A stretch of 64,000 bases of DNA from Stereocaulon alpinum (lineage: Eukaryota > Ascomycota > Lecanoromycetes > Lecanorales > Stereocaulaceae). The notes below the pieces were generated by a model, which was not told the DNA's origin, did no database searches, and saw only the letters and a list, made by a program, of their open reading frames with translations. Shown here in pieces: positions 1-11,615 of the stretch. Within the stretch, counting starts at the first letter, position 1, and every line of letters begins with the position of its first letter. The stretch covers positions 307,978 to 371,977 of the forward strand of contig JAEUBA010000024.1 in NCBI GenBank assembly GCA_018257865.1. Direction: 5' to 3'. The position numbers and the translations under genes were made by a program.

Positions 1-878
1 TAGCCATCCAAGAAGACCTCGAGCGTCACGGAAATCTTCTCACGCCATTGGAAGCATTCATTTTGCGTCAGGAGTCAGTCGAGCAACAGAGAAAGTATTT
101 CCGCCAAGTAGTCGAATACCACGAACGATTGAAAAGCCAACAGCCTGATTCAAAGCAATGGATGGACACATACCGACAGCTCCTAGCCCTGACTGTAGAG
201 GCGAAGAGAAGTAGCTGGGCACTTGATGCAGCGCAAGCAGATCGTCTTGCTACAGGCGCAGGAACTTATACACGAACTACCCATACCGACGTCAGTCGAG
301 CGGCGCAAAGCTATGAAAGCAAATCGACACCGAGCCAGACTTTGCACGACGATAGCGATCGAGTAACAGAATCCACCATTCGACCTGGCTCACGACAACT
401 AGGCGGCACAGCCGAAACAGCAGCGGAAAGAGCTCACCGTGGTGGCGAATATGGACCGGTAGGGCAGGGCCGGCCAATTTCTCTGGCGTCAAGGGGACCT
501 GGGGAAGCAAGTTCATATACCATCCAGTCCCGCAACGACAGTATGATACTGCAGGCAAATGTAGAGAAGGGGTCCAGCGGTAGACCCGAAGCAGCGGACG
601 AACCTCCCTCTGGATCTCAGCATGTGACGACCGTTCCCAGAATCGAGGTGACGCCACCATCAGAGAGCGAAGACAACACAACGCCAGATCTAGCCCACAG
701 TAGAGAATTTACATCGAGCGGTGCCACGAAGATGGATTTTCTCTCACCTCCAGAAAACAACCCCCAAGTCGATGCGCAGGATGATGGAGAGACTACACAT
801 ACACAGCCTCAGAGTGCGTCGCAGGGACGTAGACGCAAAAGGAAACGGTACGTTAAGCTGGAATATTGGGATGTATAG
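1..878 (+). CDS. 3' part of an unrecognised protein gene (cut by left edge)
   Basis: The frame is open from the first complete codon (position 3) to the TAG at 876-878, so the start lies left of the window; the TTG at 48 is not a credible start. The visible ~291 residues begin with a helical, charged segment (roughly residues 1-75, rich in Q, E, R and K, possibly coiled coil). A long low-complexity Ser/Thr/Pro/Glu-rich tail follows and ends in a basic cluster (RRRKRKR) just before the C terminus YWDV. The basic cluster could be a nuclear localisation signal. I do not recognise the family. That it is a real gene end is supported by the long open frame; its function is unknown. Confidence 0.6.
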   Translation, partial: AIQEDLERHGNLLTPLEAFILRQESVEQQRKYFRQVVEYHERLKSQQPDSKQWMDTYRQLLALTVEAKRSSWALDAAQADRLATGAGTYTRTTHTDVSRAAQSYESKSTPSQTLHDDSDRVTESTIRPGSRQLGGTAETAAERAHRGGEYGPVGQGRPISLASRGPGEASSYTIQSRNDSMILQANVEKGSSGRPEAADEPPSGSQHVTTVPRIEVTPPSESEDNTTPDLAHSREFTSSGATKMDFLSPPENNPQVDAQDDGETTHTQPQSASQGRRRKRKRYVKLEYWDV

Positions 879-1682
879 CGATTGGCTGTTACAATGGGTA
901 TGTGGGCTGGTCGTTGGAGATGGTTCTTCAGCTAGGCGTTATTAATGAGTTGTTGAAATTGTGCAACGCTGGCGAATGCACGCCATGGAATCGTAAGGAC
1001 ACATAATGTTCACCTTCTTCTGGGAGAAATTTTAGCGGGAGATAGCCGACGACCTACGCCGAGAGAAGGCCTTTAATGAGATTGAGACAGAAGTCTGGCC
1101 ATTAGCTCTTCTCAAGCGTTCACATAGATGAGTAAGGAGTGGCAGAATGAGCAATGTGATGGTAAAGGAAGCATTCAGGAAACAGAGCGGCACGGAGACA
1201 ACATTCCTAGCAGGTTTTGTGACTTTGAGGTAAGCTGTTATGCCTTAGGGAGTGCAATTTGAACTCATTTTTGCACGAATGATCACATTGTTAGGGAATG
1301 CAGCTCATACATAGTACTCGCAAAAGGCAGGGAAATCAACCCTTCTTTCTTGACTAGTAAGCTGATTCGTAGCCCTTGTAAGCTGTTGACAAAGACTAAC
1401 ACGGAACAGCAGGAAGAGCGGTTCAATGGGAAGGCATTTGCAAATTGTCAGAATTTTTGCTCTTTCCGAATGATGATGAACTCAAAGAAGGGCAGAAAGC
1501 TTCGAAAACAGCACGTTCAGGTCAGCAACACTCAGATATCATTGAGACAAGCGGGCGTTGACCCTCCATTCTGTGCATTCTGCGGTCCATAACCACTACC
1601 TTGCGCAGTCGCTGAGGGCTAAATTACCAGTTCCTGCACGAAAGGTTGGGGAACTACCCAGATCTTCGAACTCCGGCTCGTT
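879..1682. other. Gene-free spacer
   Basis: About 800 bases between the left partial gene and the next convergent gene. Only short frames occur, and none has coding character. I see no RNA gene or repeat in it. Confidence 0.5.
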
Positions 1683-2492
1683 TTAGGGCTCCACGTATTG
1701 TTCGCCCGGATGCTCGATCTCCCACCGTCTCTTCGCTTGGTGTTGTTTGAATTCATTCACCCCTTCTCGAACACGTTCACTCAACTGCATCAACTTCCAA
1801 CGTCGCTGGCCCTCTTCCCCTGTGGCGCAGTCCTGCAAACCCTTACATAGTTGCCTAGCCTCTTCGAAGAGCTCCTTTCTTTTGTTGGCTGTGAGCCCTT
1901 CCACACACAATATGTCCCCAGGGGAGGCCGTACGGAGCGAATCCGTCTGATTCGGACCCCAGCGTGGAGGTAAGCTCTCCTCGTCGAGGAACACGTGATC
2001 AACGCAGCCGCGAGCTCCGGTCATGATGGCATGCACCTCATTATATACACGATGCGAGTTGTCGGCAATAATATTCAAGTTCGTGGCGAACGTCGGGTCG
2101 TTAGCCCCCATGGCATTGTTCGTCATGGCATATAAAATACGACGGAAGCTCTCACTGATCTCATGCAAGGCGGCGTCCATGGTGCAGTAGGTGACCAGAA
2201 CGATGTCCAGACAGTGGTCGAAGTTGAACATGTAGCCAAGACGCAGCCTCGGATCCGAGACATTCGAGCAAGCCCTCAAACTTCGACAGGCCATTTTCAA
2301 GATATCCAAATGCCTGGCGATACACCGATACTGAATCCACACCTTTAGGAGACCAGGGTGAACAATTTGGTTGCCCGTGAGGACGCTTGTAGCGATTGCA
2401 CTCTGCCCCACCATGATATAGTGTTCATTGGGATGTGCGTTTGCGGGGGTTATGTTCCCCGATTGGGAAGCGGTGTGTGGGTTTGTAGCCAT
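1683..2492 (-). CDS. Hypothetical protein, 269 aa
   Basis: A single uninterrupted frame with an ATG at 2490-2492. The protein is mostly helical and soluble, with no signal peptide or membrane segment. A Cys/His-containing central part (around LGYMFNFDHCLDIVLVTYC) is followed by a charged C-terminal helix rich in Arg, Glu and Gln. It resembles no family I can name. It lies tail-to-tail with the partial gene at the left edge and downstream of the ferric reductase gene on the same strand. An unseen intron or a further upstream exon cannot be excluded. Confidence 0.55.
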   Translation of the reverse strand: MATNPHTASQSGNITPANAHPNEHYIMVGQSAIATSVLTGNQIVHPGLLKVWIQYRCIARHLDILKMACRSLRACSNVSDPRLRLGYMFNFDHCLDIVLVTYCTMDAALHEISESFRRILYAMTNNAMGANDPTFATNLNIIADNSHRVYNEVHAIMTGARGCVDHVFLDEESLPPRWGPNQTDSLRTASPGDILCVEGLTANKRKELFEEARQLCKGLQDCATGEEGQRRWKLMQLSERVREGVNEFKQHQAKRRWEIEHPGEQYVEP

Positions 2493-2775
2493 ATTGTTCT
2501 GCCCTTGAAAACTTCGTCGACTGCTCGTAATACCAAATATGTAGTCTCGTTCCCTGTGTGAAGTACTGCTGATGGGGATTGTTGCCTGTCACCCGGACAA
2601 TGCGTCGATGGGGTGAATAGAGATATGCGCTGTTCGTAAGATGTATCGGATGAAGAATCACTATGAGGGGCAATGATCGCAGCAATAAATTTGTGCAGAG
2701 GCAAGAGCCTCTGGTCTCGCACTTTCCGCAGGCGAAAGCTCGAAAACCTAACAGTGGGGCAGGTCTTATTCTTGC

Positions 2776-4722
2776 TTACCAACCAAATTTCTCAATCTCG
2801 ACAGATACGTTCCTTCCTTGCGCTATAAGCGAAGCACAGGTGTTCCTGACTTTACGATTCAAGCCATCTGGACCGGAAGCCACGACCCCGACTTTTACTT
2901 GATGGTCGAAAGAAGAAATCCAGTCCCCAATGATACGCTCTACATCAGGATGTCCACATGCACAAGTTGGTGGTGGAATGACTAGCATAACTCCCATATC
3001 TTTCAGCTTGTCCAGTTTCTCGTTACCGAGCCATGAAAGGTGCGACTGCTGTCTCACAATCCAGACAAACATTATATTCTTCTTGTCCCTTCTGTTGCCA
3101 GCATCTTCGACATCTGTATTGGCCTCACTCTGAAGAAACGACCAGACCAGCGGCCATGCCACCGCAACTCCACTCCCTCCAGCCACGATTACAGCACAAT
3201 CCGAGTCTTGCAACAATTGCGCAGCAGACTGAGAGCCGTACGGTCCATCTAATCTTACAGTAACTGAATCATGAGCTTTAGCATAGCGAACCAGATCCCC
3301 GGAGAAGCCACTTTGACCTCTGATGATGAGCTCGAGCTTTGCCTCCTTGGCGTCTGCAGAAGGTGCTGGAGCGGCAATGGTGAAAGGGTGTGCTTGAACA
3401 ATGTGCTTCCGAGCGAGCGATGGGATGGTGATGAAGACGTGTTCGGTCGTTTTCCAGCCTTGTGTGACATTGTGTTTGCCAAGGGGCATGCGTAGCAGAC
3501 CGCGATGAGGGGCCAGGGCTACTAGGGCCGATAGCACGACAGTCCTATCGTCTTTCTGAACGTCAAGCGACGCGCGCAGTGTTGTGAGCTTAAACGACAT
3601 CCGATAGGCAAGTCGATCTATCAGGAAAACGGCTAGTGCCACACCAACGTATGTCCTACTGCGAGAATGATGAAACCAGACCAGTATTAGAGCCACAAGC
3701 TGAAGGAAGACGTGAGATGCGAGGAACAACTCGTACCAGCGCTGCCTAAAGCTTCCGAGCGAAGTGAAGTAAATCAGTTCATAAGCAATAAAAGCACCGA
3801 TACCCAGCAGAATCATCTTGATGAGCAGGAAATGAACCAGCGTAAGTCCCGTGTGTCGCAAAATCGTGTACCAAACTCCCATCATTCCCACTGAATGCAG
3901 AAGTGCAAGTACGCACATGACCTCTCCCAATCTCCGGTGGAGGATATTAAGTGACTCGTAGGAGTACCCAGTCAAGAACTTGACAGGTTGATTCTTCGCA
4001 GCGAAGAGGTAGAGCACAGGCAGATTGGCAACGAAGAGGATGGAAGCCCGATCCGCGAAGACAAACAGCATTGATATCGTTAGGGGTGTCTGGTAAAGCA
4101 GGTAAAAGAGTTGAAGACCGAGAAAGGCGAGGATTACCAGCGAGGACCCGTTGGAAGGGAGCGTTTTATTGATTATGGGGATAGGGCAGGGTTGGTAGGT
4201 AAGGCAGGCTTTGACTCTGCTGACGAACAGCCGTTTCCGCGGCGGATGCTGCGTCGGCTGAGCCTTCAACAACAACGGCATCCGCTCGTTATATTGCCCA
4301 CCCATGCTGGTGTACGGCGGGGTAGCGTCCCCTTCGAGCGTACTGCTCGACGATGAGCTGCCTAAACTCCTACTCTCGGTGACCACAGCTCCTTTCCCAT
4401 CCAATAAGCTCCTAGCTGGACTTCGTCCATATTCCTGGACGATTTTTCTGGCCTGTCTTCGCCTCTTTCTCCAGGCACGTAACCGCGATCCCCAATGTAT
4501 GCCGGTAAAAAGCAGTAGTAGCCCGATAAGCACAAGCTGATAGCTCAGAATGAATCTTATGTTGAAGTGTATCCCATCTATGATCGGCTTGAACCTTTTG
4601 CCATCCTCTGGAGAGAACCCCTCCATCATGTGTAACGGGCCGTTCTTGAGGGGTTGGGCCGATGCTTTCAATGCCTGGCGTAACAGGACCATGAACTCAG
4701 TCGGTAAGGCGGAAGGCTCCAT
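2776..4722 (-). CDS. Ferric-chelate reductase (FRE family), 648 aa
   Basis: Integral membrane flavocytochrome that moves electrons from NADPH through FAD and two b-type hemes to extracellular ferric chelates. It reads as one exon from the ATG at 4720-4722. An N-terminal membrane segment (about residues 52-75) precedes a basic, Ser-rich loop, and the ferric-reductase transmembrane core spans about 195-370. Two histidine pairs with the family spacing are present: H262/H276 and H337/H351, each 13 residues apart, the expected heme ligands. The FAD-binding motif HPFT is at 445-448 and the NADPH Gly-rich motif AGGSGVA at about 514-520; the C terminus ends EKFGW, a common ending in this family. Whether it works in iron uptake, copper reduction or NOX-like signalling cannot be told; no neighbouring permease or multicopper oxidase is present. 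Confidence 0.93.
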   Translation of the reverse strand: MEPSALPTEFMVLLRQALKASAQPLKNGPLHMMEGFSPEDGKRFKPIIDGIHFNIRFILSYQLVLIGLLLLFTGIHWGSRLRAWRKRRRQARKIVQEYGRSPARSLLDGKGAVVTESRSLGSSSSSSTLEGDATPPYTSMGGQYNERMPLLLKAQPTQHPPRKRLFVSRVKACLTYQPCPIPIINKTLPSNGSSLVILAFLGLQLFYLLYQTPLTISMLFVFADRASILFVANLPVLYLFAAKNQPVKFLTGYSYESLNILHRRLGEVMCVLALLHSVGMMGVWYTILRHTGLTLVHFLLIKMILLGIGAFIAYELIYFTSLGSFRQRWYELFLASHVFLQLVALILVWFHHSRSRTYVGVALAVFLIDRLAYRMSFKLTTLRASLDVQKDDRTVVLSALVALAPHRGLLRMPLGKHNVTQGWKTTEHVFITIPSLARKHIVQAHPFTIAAPAPSADAKEAKLELIIRGQSGFSGDLVRYAKAHDSVTVRLDGPYGSQSAAQLLQDSDCAVIVAGGSGVAVAWPLVWSFLQSEANTDVEDAGNRRDKKNIMFVWIVRQQSHLSWLGNEKLDKLKDMGVMLVIPPPTCACGHPDVERIIGDWISSFDHQVKVGVVASGPDGLNRKVRNTCASLIAQGRNVSVEIEKFGW

Positions 4723-5237
4723 AACGCAGAGTTCTGAGTGTGTCTCCCTGCGTTTCGAGTCTGAAGAGTTGGACTAATGGAGGTGCACGCGCCTGTGGGT
4801 AGCAGAAATGCCCACGACGCTGGCGTCGACAGAACCCCCCCCCTAGCAGCTCTGGCTACCGAAAGCGATGGCACTAATAGTCAGTCACTGAGGCATGATT
4901 GGGTATGGAGTTGCAAAGAGTAAGTCAGAGGACGATTCTATTGCTCTTGGCTACACGGCTGCGTGCAAGTTGCGTCGAGTCAACGTATCAAGCATATTCT
5001 TAGAGAAGATCGTGACGGCATTGATAGCGATAACCGATAGCGGTTCATTTCACCTTAGCTACCCGGACTTCGGACGAAACCAAATCTTATGTGTAGAACC
5101 GAAGCTCTCGCAACTTTTCGGATCGGAAATATAGTGGACTGAACCATTACTGCTTACATAGATACATAATGTGACAAATACGATAAAGAGATTCCGGACA
5201 CATCCGAATATATCTCCCAAAGCCTTTCCCATAATCC
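4723..5237. other. Intergenic, ferric reductase promoter side
   Basis: 515 bases between the ferric reductase start and the stop of the DUF3292-like gene, both on the minus strand. This should hold the reductase promoter and the 3' UTR of its neighbour. No further gene is visible. Confidence 0.4.
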
Positions 5238-7494
5238 TTACCAACTTTCCCACTTTTGCGGACCCATGGCAACCAACCGGTTGAAAAGCTCCTCCCTCAA
5301 CCTCACAGCAGTCACCTTATAAGTTTCGCCATACTTATCCACTATCTCTAACCCATCTGCAACCGTTTTGCCCGTAGCCCAACCTACCACGATCTTCGCT
5401 TTCCAACCCAGTCCGCCCACTTTCCTTAATTCCTTGATATCCGCAATCGGTACGCTGAACCTGGCACTTGAATTCTCAGGCTCTAAACCAGTCCCGTCAC
5501 TCGATTTGGTGGAGAAAGAAACTGTGGGAATGTCGACGTTTGTGCTGATGTATATCCAGCCCTTTTGACCCTTGTAGCGGCCTTTGAAGTCCACCGGGCC
5601 GGAGTATTCTGGGTCATTGGTATTGGGAAGCACACCGAGGTGATCCTTGGCGTGTTGGGAACCAATCTTCGCTCTGACTTTGTCGATCCCAAACTTCGTC
5701 TCAACACCAGTCTTAGCGGTGCCTTTGAAGAAGCCGAGAATGTGCTGGCCGTGTTTGTGTTTGGGCTTCTCGGTCGCTGCTGCATGCTCTTCGGCCGCCT
5801 TCTCTTCAGGATCCTTGTGAATTGCGTCGTGGATTTCTCCATCCGATGCGTCCAGTGCTAAGTCGTCTCCATTCAGAGAGGCAGGCCTCGAAGGCGGAGG
5901 CTCATCCGAGCGAGGTGGTGGAGGGAGGGGAGCTTTATTTGCTTCGCCAATACGTAGGAGGGTGATAGTGAGCTGCGCATTCGTGGGGATACCTTTGAGT
6001 ATGGAGCTGAATGGCATCAGTAAAATCAAACGAAATGGGTCAGAATTCCAACGTACTTCCTGAGTTCCAGATATTTCTGCCAATTGGGAACTTTTTTATT
6101 CAAGAAGTCAAGGCCACGCCAGATGAGTGGGTCACCGAAAAAACCAAAGCCAACTCCAGCGTAAGTCGCCTTCATGAACATCGCCGAAGTAGTCAACAAG
6201 CTGACAGCGAGCACTGGGACAAGGATGCCTGCCAATCTTAGGCGAGGAGCCTCTTGGGGAAATGGTGGTGTCGGTGACAGAGCGCTGACAGCATGATCAG
6301 TATCCCATTTTCGATTCTCGATGACAGCTAACATACTTTGCGAAACGCTCCCAGCCGTCTGCAATGTCGCCGATAACATGCATAATAGGCCTCATCTTGA
6401 GCCACATCGCCTGCTCCATCGGCTGCTTGGTCTTGTCATGTTTCGCCGTTGGAACGCCGCCTTGTGAAGATTGCTTAGCGGCAGCCGCATCAGAAGCGAT
6501 GTTTGTGGGGTCAGGGACAGATTCGTTGAGAGGATCCGAGTCCGGGTCCGATTGTTCGTGCTTGCCGGCTGCACTGCTGAGAGCAATGGAACCAATGCCA
6601 GATACAAAATTATGGGCTTCTTGCTCAACGGCTTCGCCCTTGTGTTTCTCTGGTGCTCCTGTCGCACTATCATGGCTTCCCAAAACACCAGCCTTCGGAC
6701 TCTGGACACCCCCAGTCTTCGAATTCACCAAGGCGAGAGGTGCAGGAGGGAAAAGTATAGGACGCGCAGGTGGGTATACGATAAGGACGACGATCGTCGT
6801 TACAACGAGAGGAACGATAAAATTAAAGACCCATGCAACGAAATATGCCTGTAAGTAATCAGTGTGTAGTCTCTGGAATAGGATGCAAGCATTGACTGAC
6901 CGCGGCAAAACATGCAGTTCTCCTAGGTTCTCGCCATGACCGCAGACGGGCGATATGGTTTCCAAATCCCATCATCCCAATGATGACGGTCATGTAAAGT
7001 CTTTCAACATTGCTCCTTAGCTTATCGGGCGAGAATTCGTCCTCATCCACAATGTTGAGGTCCAGCCCTCCAAGCAAGGGTTCGTTTGTCGCTTTGAGAT
7101 GGTAGATCTGCTTGTTGAATCGTCGTACGAGGGTCCAGAGGTCTTCGTTCGGTAGACCCCCCACCAATGGCGTGGGTACGTCCTTTGGGTGGTCGTTCCA
7201 TCCCATGTCTCTCACTTCTCCATGCTCATGGCCCGCCTGCACAGCACCTATGTGCTGATGATCGGCGCTGGCGGCGAGGGCATGACTATCGCTGGGGACA
7301 TCGAAGCCCGAAGCACTCGATGTAGGCGTGACCATAGTAGATGCGACGCTGTTCGATTGAGTGCTTGTTGCAGGTCCTTTCGTCTCCATAACTGGTACCG
7401 CGCCTGGTGTGTGGTTCGCTTGATGTTGAGGATCTCTCAGATCCGAGTCTGGGATAGGACCGCCATCCTTGAATACGTAGCCTGGCATAGGCAT
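5238..7494 (-). CDS. DUF3292-like fungal membrane protein, 4 exons, 700 aa
   Basis: Built from four exons: 7494-6901, 6848-6337, 6284-6057 and 6006-5238. The introns are GTCAGT...TTACAG, GTATGT...GTCAG, GTACGT...TTCAG and the phases agree (0, 2, 2). The ATG at 7492-7494 opens MPMPGY. A disordered N terminus leads to a conserved block (LPNEDLWTLVRRFNKQIYHL and the following 60 residues). A hydrophobic pair of segments spans the first intron (AYFVAWVFNFIVPLVVTTIV), and two more sit in exon 3 (LAGILVPVLAVSLLTTS). The C-terminal domain looks like a PH/GRAM-type membrane-binding fold. I recall this arrangement from the fungal DUF3292 family, whose role is unknown. The exon chain restores one frame through all junctions, which makes the model strong; the family name is from memory. 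Confidence 0.8.
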
Positions 7495-8287
7495 GGTGGC
7501 GGTGATGTATCTGTAACCTGTCCGTTGAATTGTCGAGGGCCAGTTTCTAGACGGTGTTTAGAATTTGACCTAACTTGACGGCAGAATGGAGTGGCGGTAC
7601 GTCATCGGCTTTGCTCATTCGACAGGGATGGAGCCAATCTTAAATAGGATTAGCGCCAAAAAACAGGTACGAGTAGTGTGTATGAATCCTGCCTGCAATT
7701 TTCAATGAGTCGACATTCTGCTGTATTCCGCAAAGGATAGCGAGATCAATAGGGTCAATAGATTTCGTGCGCCTCATATGCCATAACCATCCAAGGAAAC
7801 AGCCAGTTGCCAGTGACAGACAACGTCTCCGACGGCATCTGGCCTACACGTTTTCATCTCCATCGGGTCGCCAGTACTCTGAGCAAAGGCCAGATAAGGG
7901 AGGTTAGCAATTGGTCAAGTCGCGCGAACTACATACCTTAGGAGCTGTAAAGAGTCTCGGCGTCTCTAGCCGGCCAGCCATTTCATGTACTAAGATTGGC
8001 CACAGTAACTTGGAAAGGTCCTGGAGTTGGGCTTTAAAGGCGCCCTAGAAACCTCTTCATTGGGTAGTGATTACTGTATGCTTTAAGGGCTCGCCCCCTT
8101 GCCTAGAAAAAGAATGCAATCTTTGTCCTTCAAGTCTTTGACGCACTGGCAGCCATCTTCAATCCTACCGCATAACACTGAGATTCTAGCAGTTAGTCCA
8201 AAAGAATGAATATTTCCAATTGTCCTCTGCACCCTCCGGAAATCAGCGCTACGCTTGATACGCCAAATTCCCGTTCCAATGCTGATT
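7495..8287. other. Gene-free spacer
   Basis: About 790 bases upstream of the DUF3292-like gene and downstream of the surface-protein gene. Only short shadow frames occur. It probably holds the promoter of the former and the 3' UTR of the latter. Confidence 0.45.
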
Positions 8288-10985
8288 TCAGATGCGACCC
8301 AGATTCTGTCCAAGTCCAACCGTTAATACCGTCATCACTATAAAACCCATGGTTCCCCATTCAAGCCCGATCCTTTCCGCACTTCCCAGGAAAGGCTTCG
8401 CACTCACAGAACCATCCCCCGTGTTATTTTGCGTCTGATTCGAGCCCCCTGAGCCCGCTGTTGAGGGTGTTGGGAAACCACCATTCAAGCCAGATAATAT
8501 GAAGCCACCGATACCGTGCAATGAAGAAGATCCAGCACCCTCACCGGGTATCGTCGGCATTGGCGTTAATGACGGCAAAGAGGTCGTCATCGTGGCTATT
8601 ACTAGCATGCTACTATCTGCAAGTGAAACCGGAGTCCCTGAGATTGTGATAGCCGGCGCGTTGGGTGTCAATGTCTTACCACCAATAGAGATGCCGTTAG
8701 AGAGGAGATCGACGGCTTGGCCATTTATCGTTGTCAATTTGTCTGCATTCAAGGGTGAGGGAGGTAGTGAGACCGATATGGAACTGGTGCCTAGCAAGAG
8801 ATCTGATTGGCCCAACGATATTGGAGTGCCGGATACCGTGACTGGAGATACACCGGGAGTTAGGACGTTGCTGTCCATGGTCACGCCATTCGGAAGAACA
8901 GTCACAGGATGGTTTCCAGCAGTGATTGGAGCCGAAGATGAGGGGCTGGGGAAAAGATCGTAGATTGTTGAGGAGCCTAGTATCAGTCCTCCGTTGGCGT
9001 CTAGTGCAATGGGTGTTCTAGAGATGACTATCAAATCGCCTCCTTGAGTCACTGAATGCCCGTCCACTATCACGACGCGTGATGGATGCGAGGGTGGCAA
9101 GGCCGGATTTAGGTGCTGAATCGTTGGGGAACCCAGTGGGGATGTCCCAGCTGAGTCTAGAGTAACAGGTGTACTAGGAAGTGATAGCGAAACTCCTCCC
9201 TGGGTCACTGACTCCCCATCCGTTAGGACGACGCTGGAAGCAGGCAATACTTGTATAATATGTCCAGCTACTGTGGTCGTGAGTGATACTGCTGTAGGAG
9301 CATCGTCGTTGGCTGGGGACATGGATGGAGACTTTGAAGGCGATATAGCTTGCGTTTTTCTGTCTACAATAACGCTTGCAGCGGCAGGGTCCACTGATAT
9401 CTTCTGGCCTTGGATCTGGGCGGCTGATGCACCAGCGTCGATGGTTGATCCTGCTACAATGACTGAGCTTGGATCAACAACGACTGAGCTTGGATCAATA
9501 ACGACTGCTGGAAGAGTATTCCCTCCGGCAATGGTGACTACAAATGCAGACTCTGTGGTCAAGTGCTCTGTAGGGTCGCGATTAGGGGATTGAAGAGGTA
9601 GCGGATCGACGGTGGAGTCGCTTGTAGGCCCATTATTCGTCATAGTTCTCGATTGAGGAGGATCGTTTCGTGGTCCAGTGACTGCTGGATGTGTACTTGG
9701 AGGCGTTGTTGCTTCTGGCAGAGGCGGTGACAGCGAACTAGCTGGTGTAGCTAGGGTCACGGAAGCTATCACACTCGGACTGCTGGTTGGGGCCAGAACC
9801 AGACCAGTACCTGGTCCTAACGTGCGGGGAGGGTCGTAGACTCCGTTTATGGCGCCGTTGAAGATGGGAGTATTGCATTTCGCCCACGCTGGGTCGGCGT
9901 CTTGTAACCCAGCGTTATAAGCAAGTACAGGGTGGCAGTGGATCTGATCGGAAGACATCGAACTCAATACCGAATCAGGAATTGATGTACCGGCCAAGAA
10001 ATTGGGTGCGACGAAACTTGATAAACTACAATTGGGGAAAAGCTGCGCAAAGTCGACGTTTTGCGCGTCTATCCCGCCACCAACATAGCTCTTTATGTCT
10101 GACTGGGCATAGGATAAGGTCAAGCTAGCATGGCTAGAGCCTATTGTACCACCGGGACCGCCGGTCCCACAATCACCGGTCGCGGAGATACCTTTGTAGA
10201 CTAAGTAAACGGAAGGTGAAGTGCTGGAACAGGTGTAAGCAAAATGCTGTGTTCGTGGACTGGGGCAAAGCTCACTAGGTAAACCCGTCAGGTCCAACAA
10301 ACGTAGTGATGTTTGACACGGGTGCGGGGGTAGGCCAAAAAAACATCTGCACAGCTGATACTTGGACTTCGCAAAATGGATTGCAGCATGGCGAAGTGAT
10401 TGTAGGTGACCATGCTGAGTCGCTGGGTCGGGTAGCGGACGCAACCCAGCTACTGTAATTCGCTTTCTCAAGGGAATGACAAAATTCCTTAGAGCTATCA
10501 TTAAGACCGGGAAAGAAGGGAGCATGATTGTGAGCATCGGAAGAAGCGCCATCAGCGCCGGGATCAGCAGAATAACTATAAGCCCAGTTTGCACACCAGT
10601 AGTCTTCAAACGAGACAGAAGTACAGATCGCGGAGTCAGTTGAAGATGTCCGATTGACTCCAAGACCAGCGCCACCAGTACCTATCGGAGCAATATTGGT
10701 TGTGGGATTTGACGATATGTTGACTGACGCAAAGACTGTAGTACTTCTGTTAGCAGGTAGTCGATCAAAAAGAGCGCAAAAGAGCCTACAACTCGAGCAA
10801 TTCACAAATGGGTTAGGGTCGGCGTTGTATAATTGCTCAAAGGAACTTGGGTCTGATTTGAATTCCGAACCACCATCCGTGCCATCATACAGGTCAACGC
10901 AATGGCTCCGCTTCCTATATGTAGTAGCATCAACGAGTGTCAGAACAAGGATGAGAACTAAAGATGTTGCCATCCCTGAGAACAT
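8288..10985 (-). CDS. Secreted, membrane-anchored cell-surface protein with tandem modules, 878 aa
   Basis: Two exons, 10985-10285 and 10223-8288, are joined by a 61-nt intron (GTTTAC donor, CTTAC branch, TTCCAG acceptor) in phase 2; the junction reads VGPDG|TSPSVYLVYKG. The N terminus (MFSGMATSLVLILVLTLVDA) is a signal peptide. A cysteine-rich ectodomain follows, with many N-x-S/T sites and a WPTPAP segment. A Ser/Thr/Pro-rich stalk then carries about four imperfect ~50-residue modules of the type VTxGGxxVxISGTPVSLxxxGxLVxGSSTI. The last ~20 residues (WGTMGFIVMTVLTVGLG) form a C-terminal hydrophobic anchor with almost no cytoplasmic tail, compatible with GPI anchoring or a type I tail. Function is unknown; cell-wall or adhesion roles are inference from composition. 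Confidence 0.75.
8490..9460 (-). repeat. Four imperfect ~50-aa modules in the surface protein
   Basis: Within the stalk, four copies share the pattern hydrophobic strand - DG/NG - S-VT-QGG or LTPG - V-I-SGTPVSL or TPIAL - LLLGSSTI. Recognisable phrases are GESVTQGGVSLSLPSTPVTL, GHSVTQGGDLIVISRTPIAL, VLTPGVSPVTVSGTPISL and TLTPNAPAITISGTPVSL. The copies have diverged too far for recent tandem duplication. Limits are approximate. Confidence 0.6.
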
Positions 10986-11483
10986 GAGAGTATAATGACA
11001 GTGGCCAGGGTGCAGCCTTGCAAGCAGCTGGGGAAGTGACTATCTGAAGAATCTCGTAGCAAGTCATCTTGATATTGGCTTGCCGAGGAGCGTAAGATTT
11101 GCACAGCCTTCCGCAAAGGATTCTTCAGCTACAGAGTCATTGAGACCCTCATTCGACTTGCTTCCGTGCTCAAGACGGGACGCAGTACGCTAGACAGGGG
11201 TGTCATGCAGGCATGACGTTTCCATCATATCAGAGTGGCTGTGTGCGTAGCATGATGTTGCTCAGCCTGAGCTGAAGATAGACGTGGACCTCACAGTCTT
11301 CAGCCTGATTCTCCTACTTCATCTGCAGGTCCCTGAGCCAGGTACCAATAAGTCTCGTATGCTCAGAAAAGTATCCACTCAGTGAAACTTCGTCTGCTTC
11401 TGTTCCTAATTTCATATATTTCACAATTACTCAGCCGCATCTCAGAGAGCCATCGTAGACAAACACACACCTGATTACCTGTG

Positions 11484-11615
11484 TAGGTACCTTAGGCAGT
11501 AGTACTCTGACAAATGCTAGCTCGGCCTAGGTCCCTAAACTGGCGATTTGGCAGGATTGCGAATATTTTCCGACGATTCAACATATGACCCTTCACTCCT
11601 CGTCAAAGACAAAAA
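11484..11615 (+). repeat. Diverged direct repeat, copy A
   Basis: Shares ordered blocks with a second copy near 13.0-13.16 kb. The blocks include TCGGCCTAGGTCCCT (11522-11536, exact in both) and CACTCCTCGTCA (11594-11605, exact in both), and the flanking GTAGGTA...AGGCAG...CTCTGA resembles the sequence before copy B. It could be an old LTR or another dispersed repeat. Confidence 0.4.
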
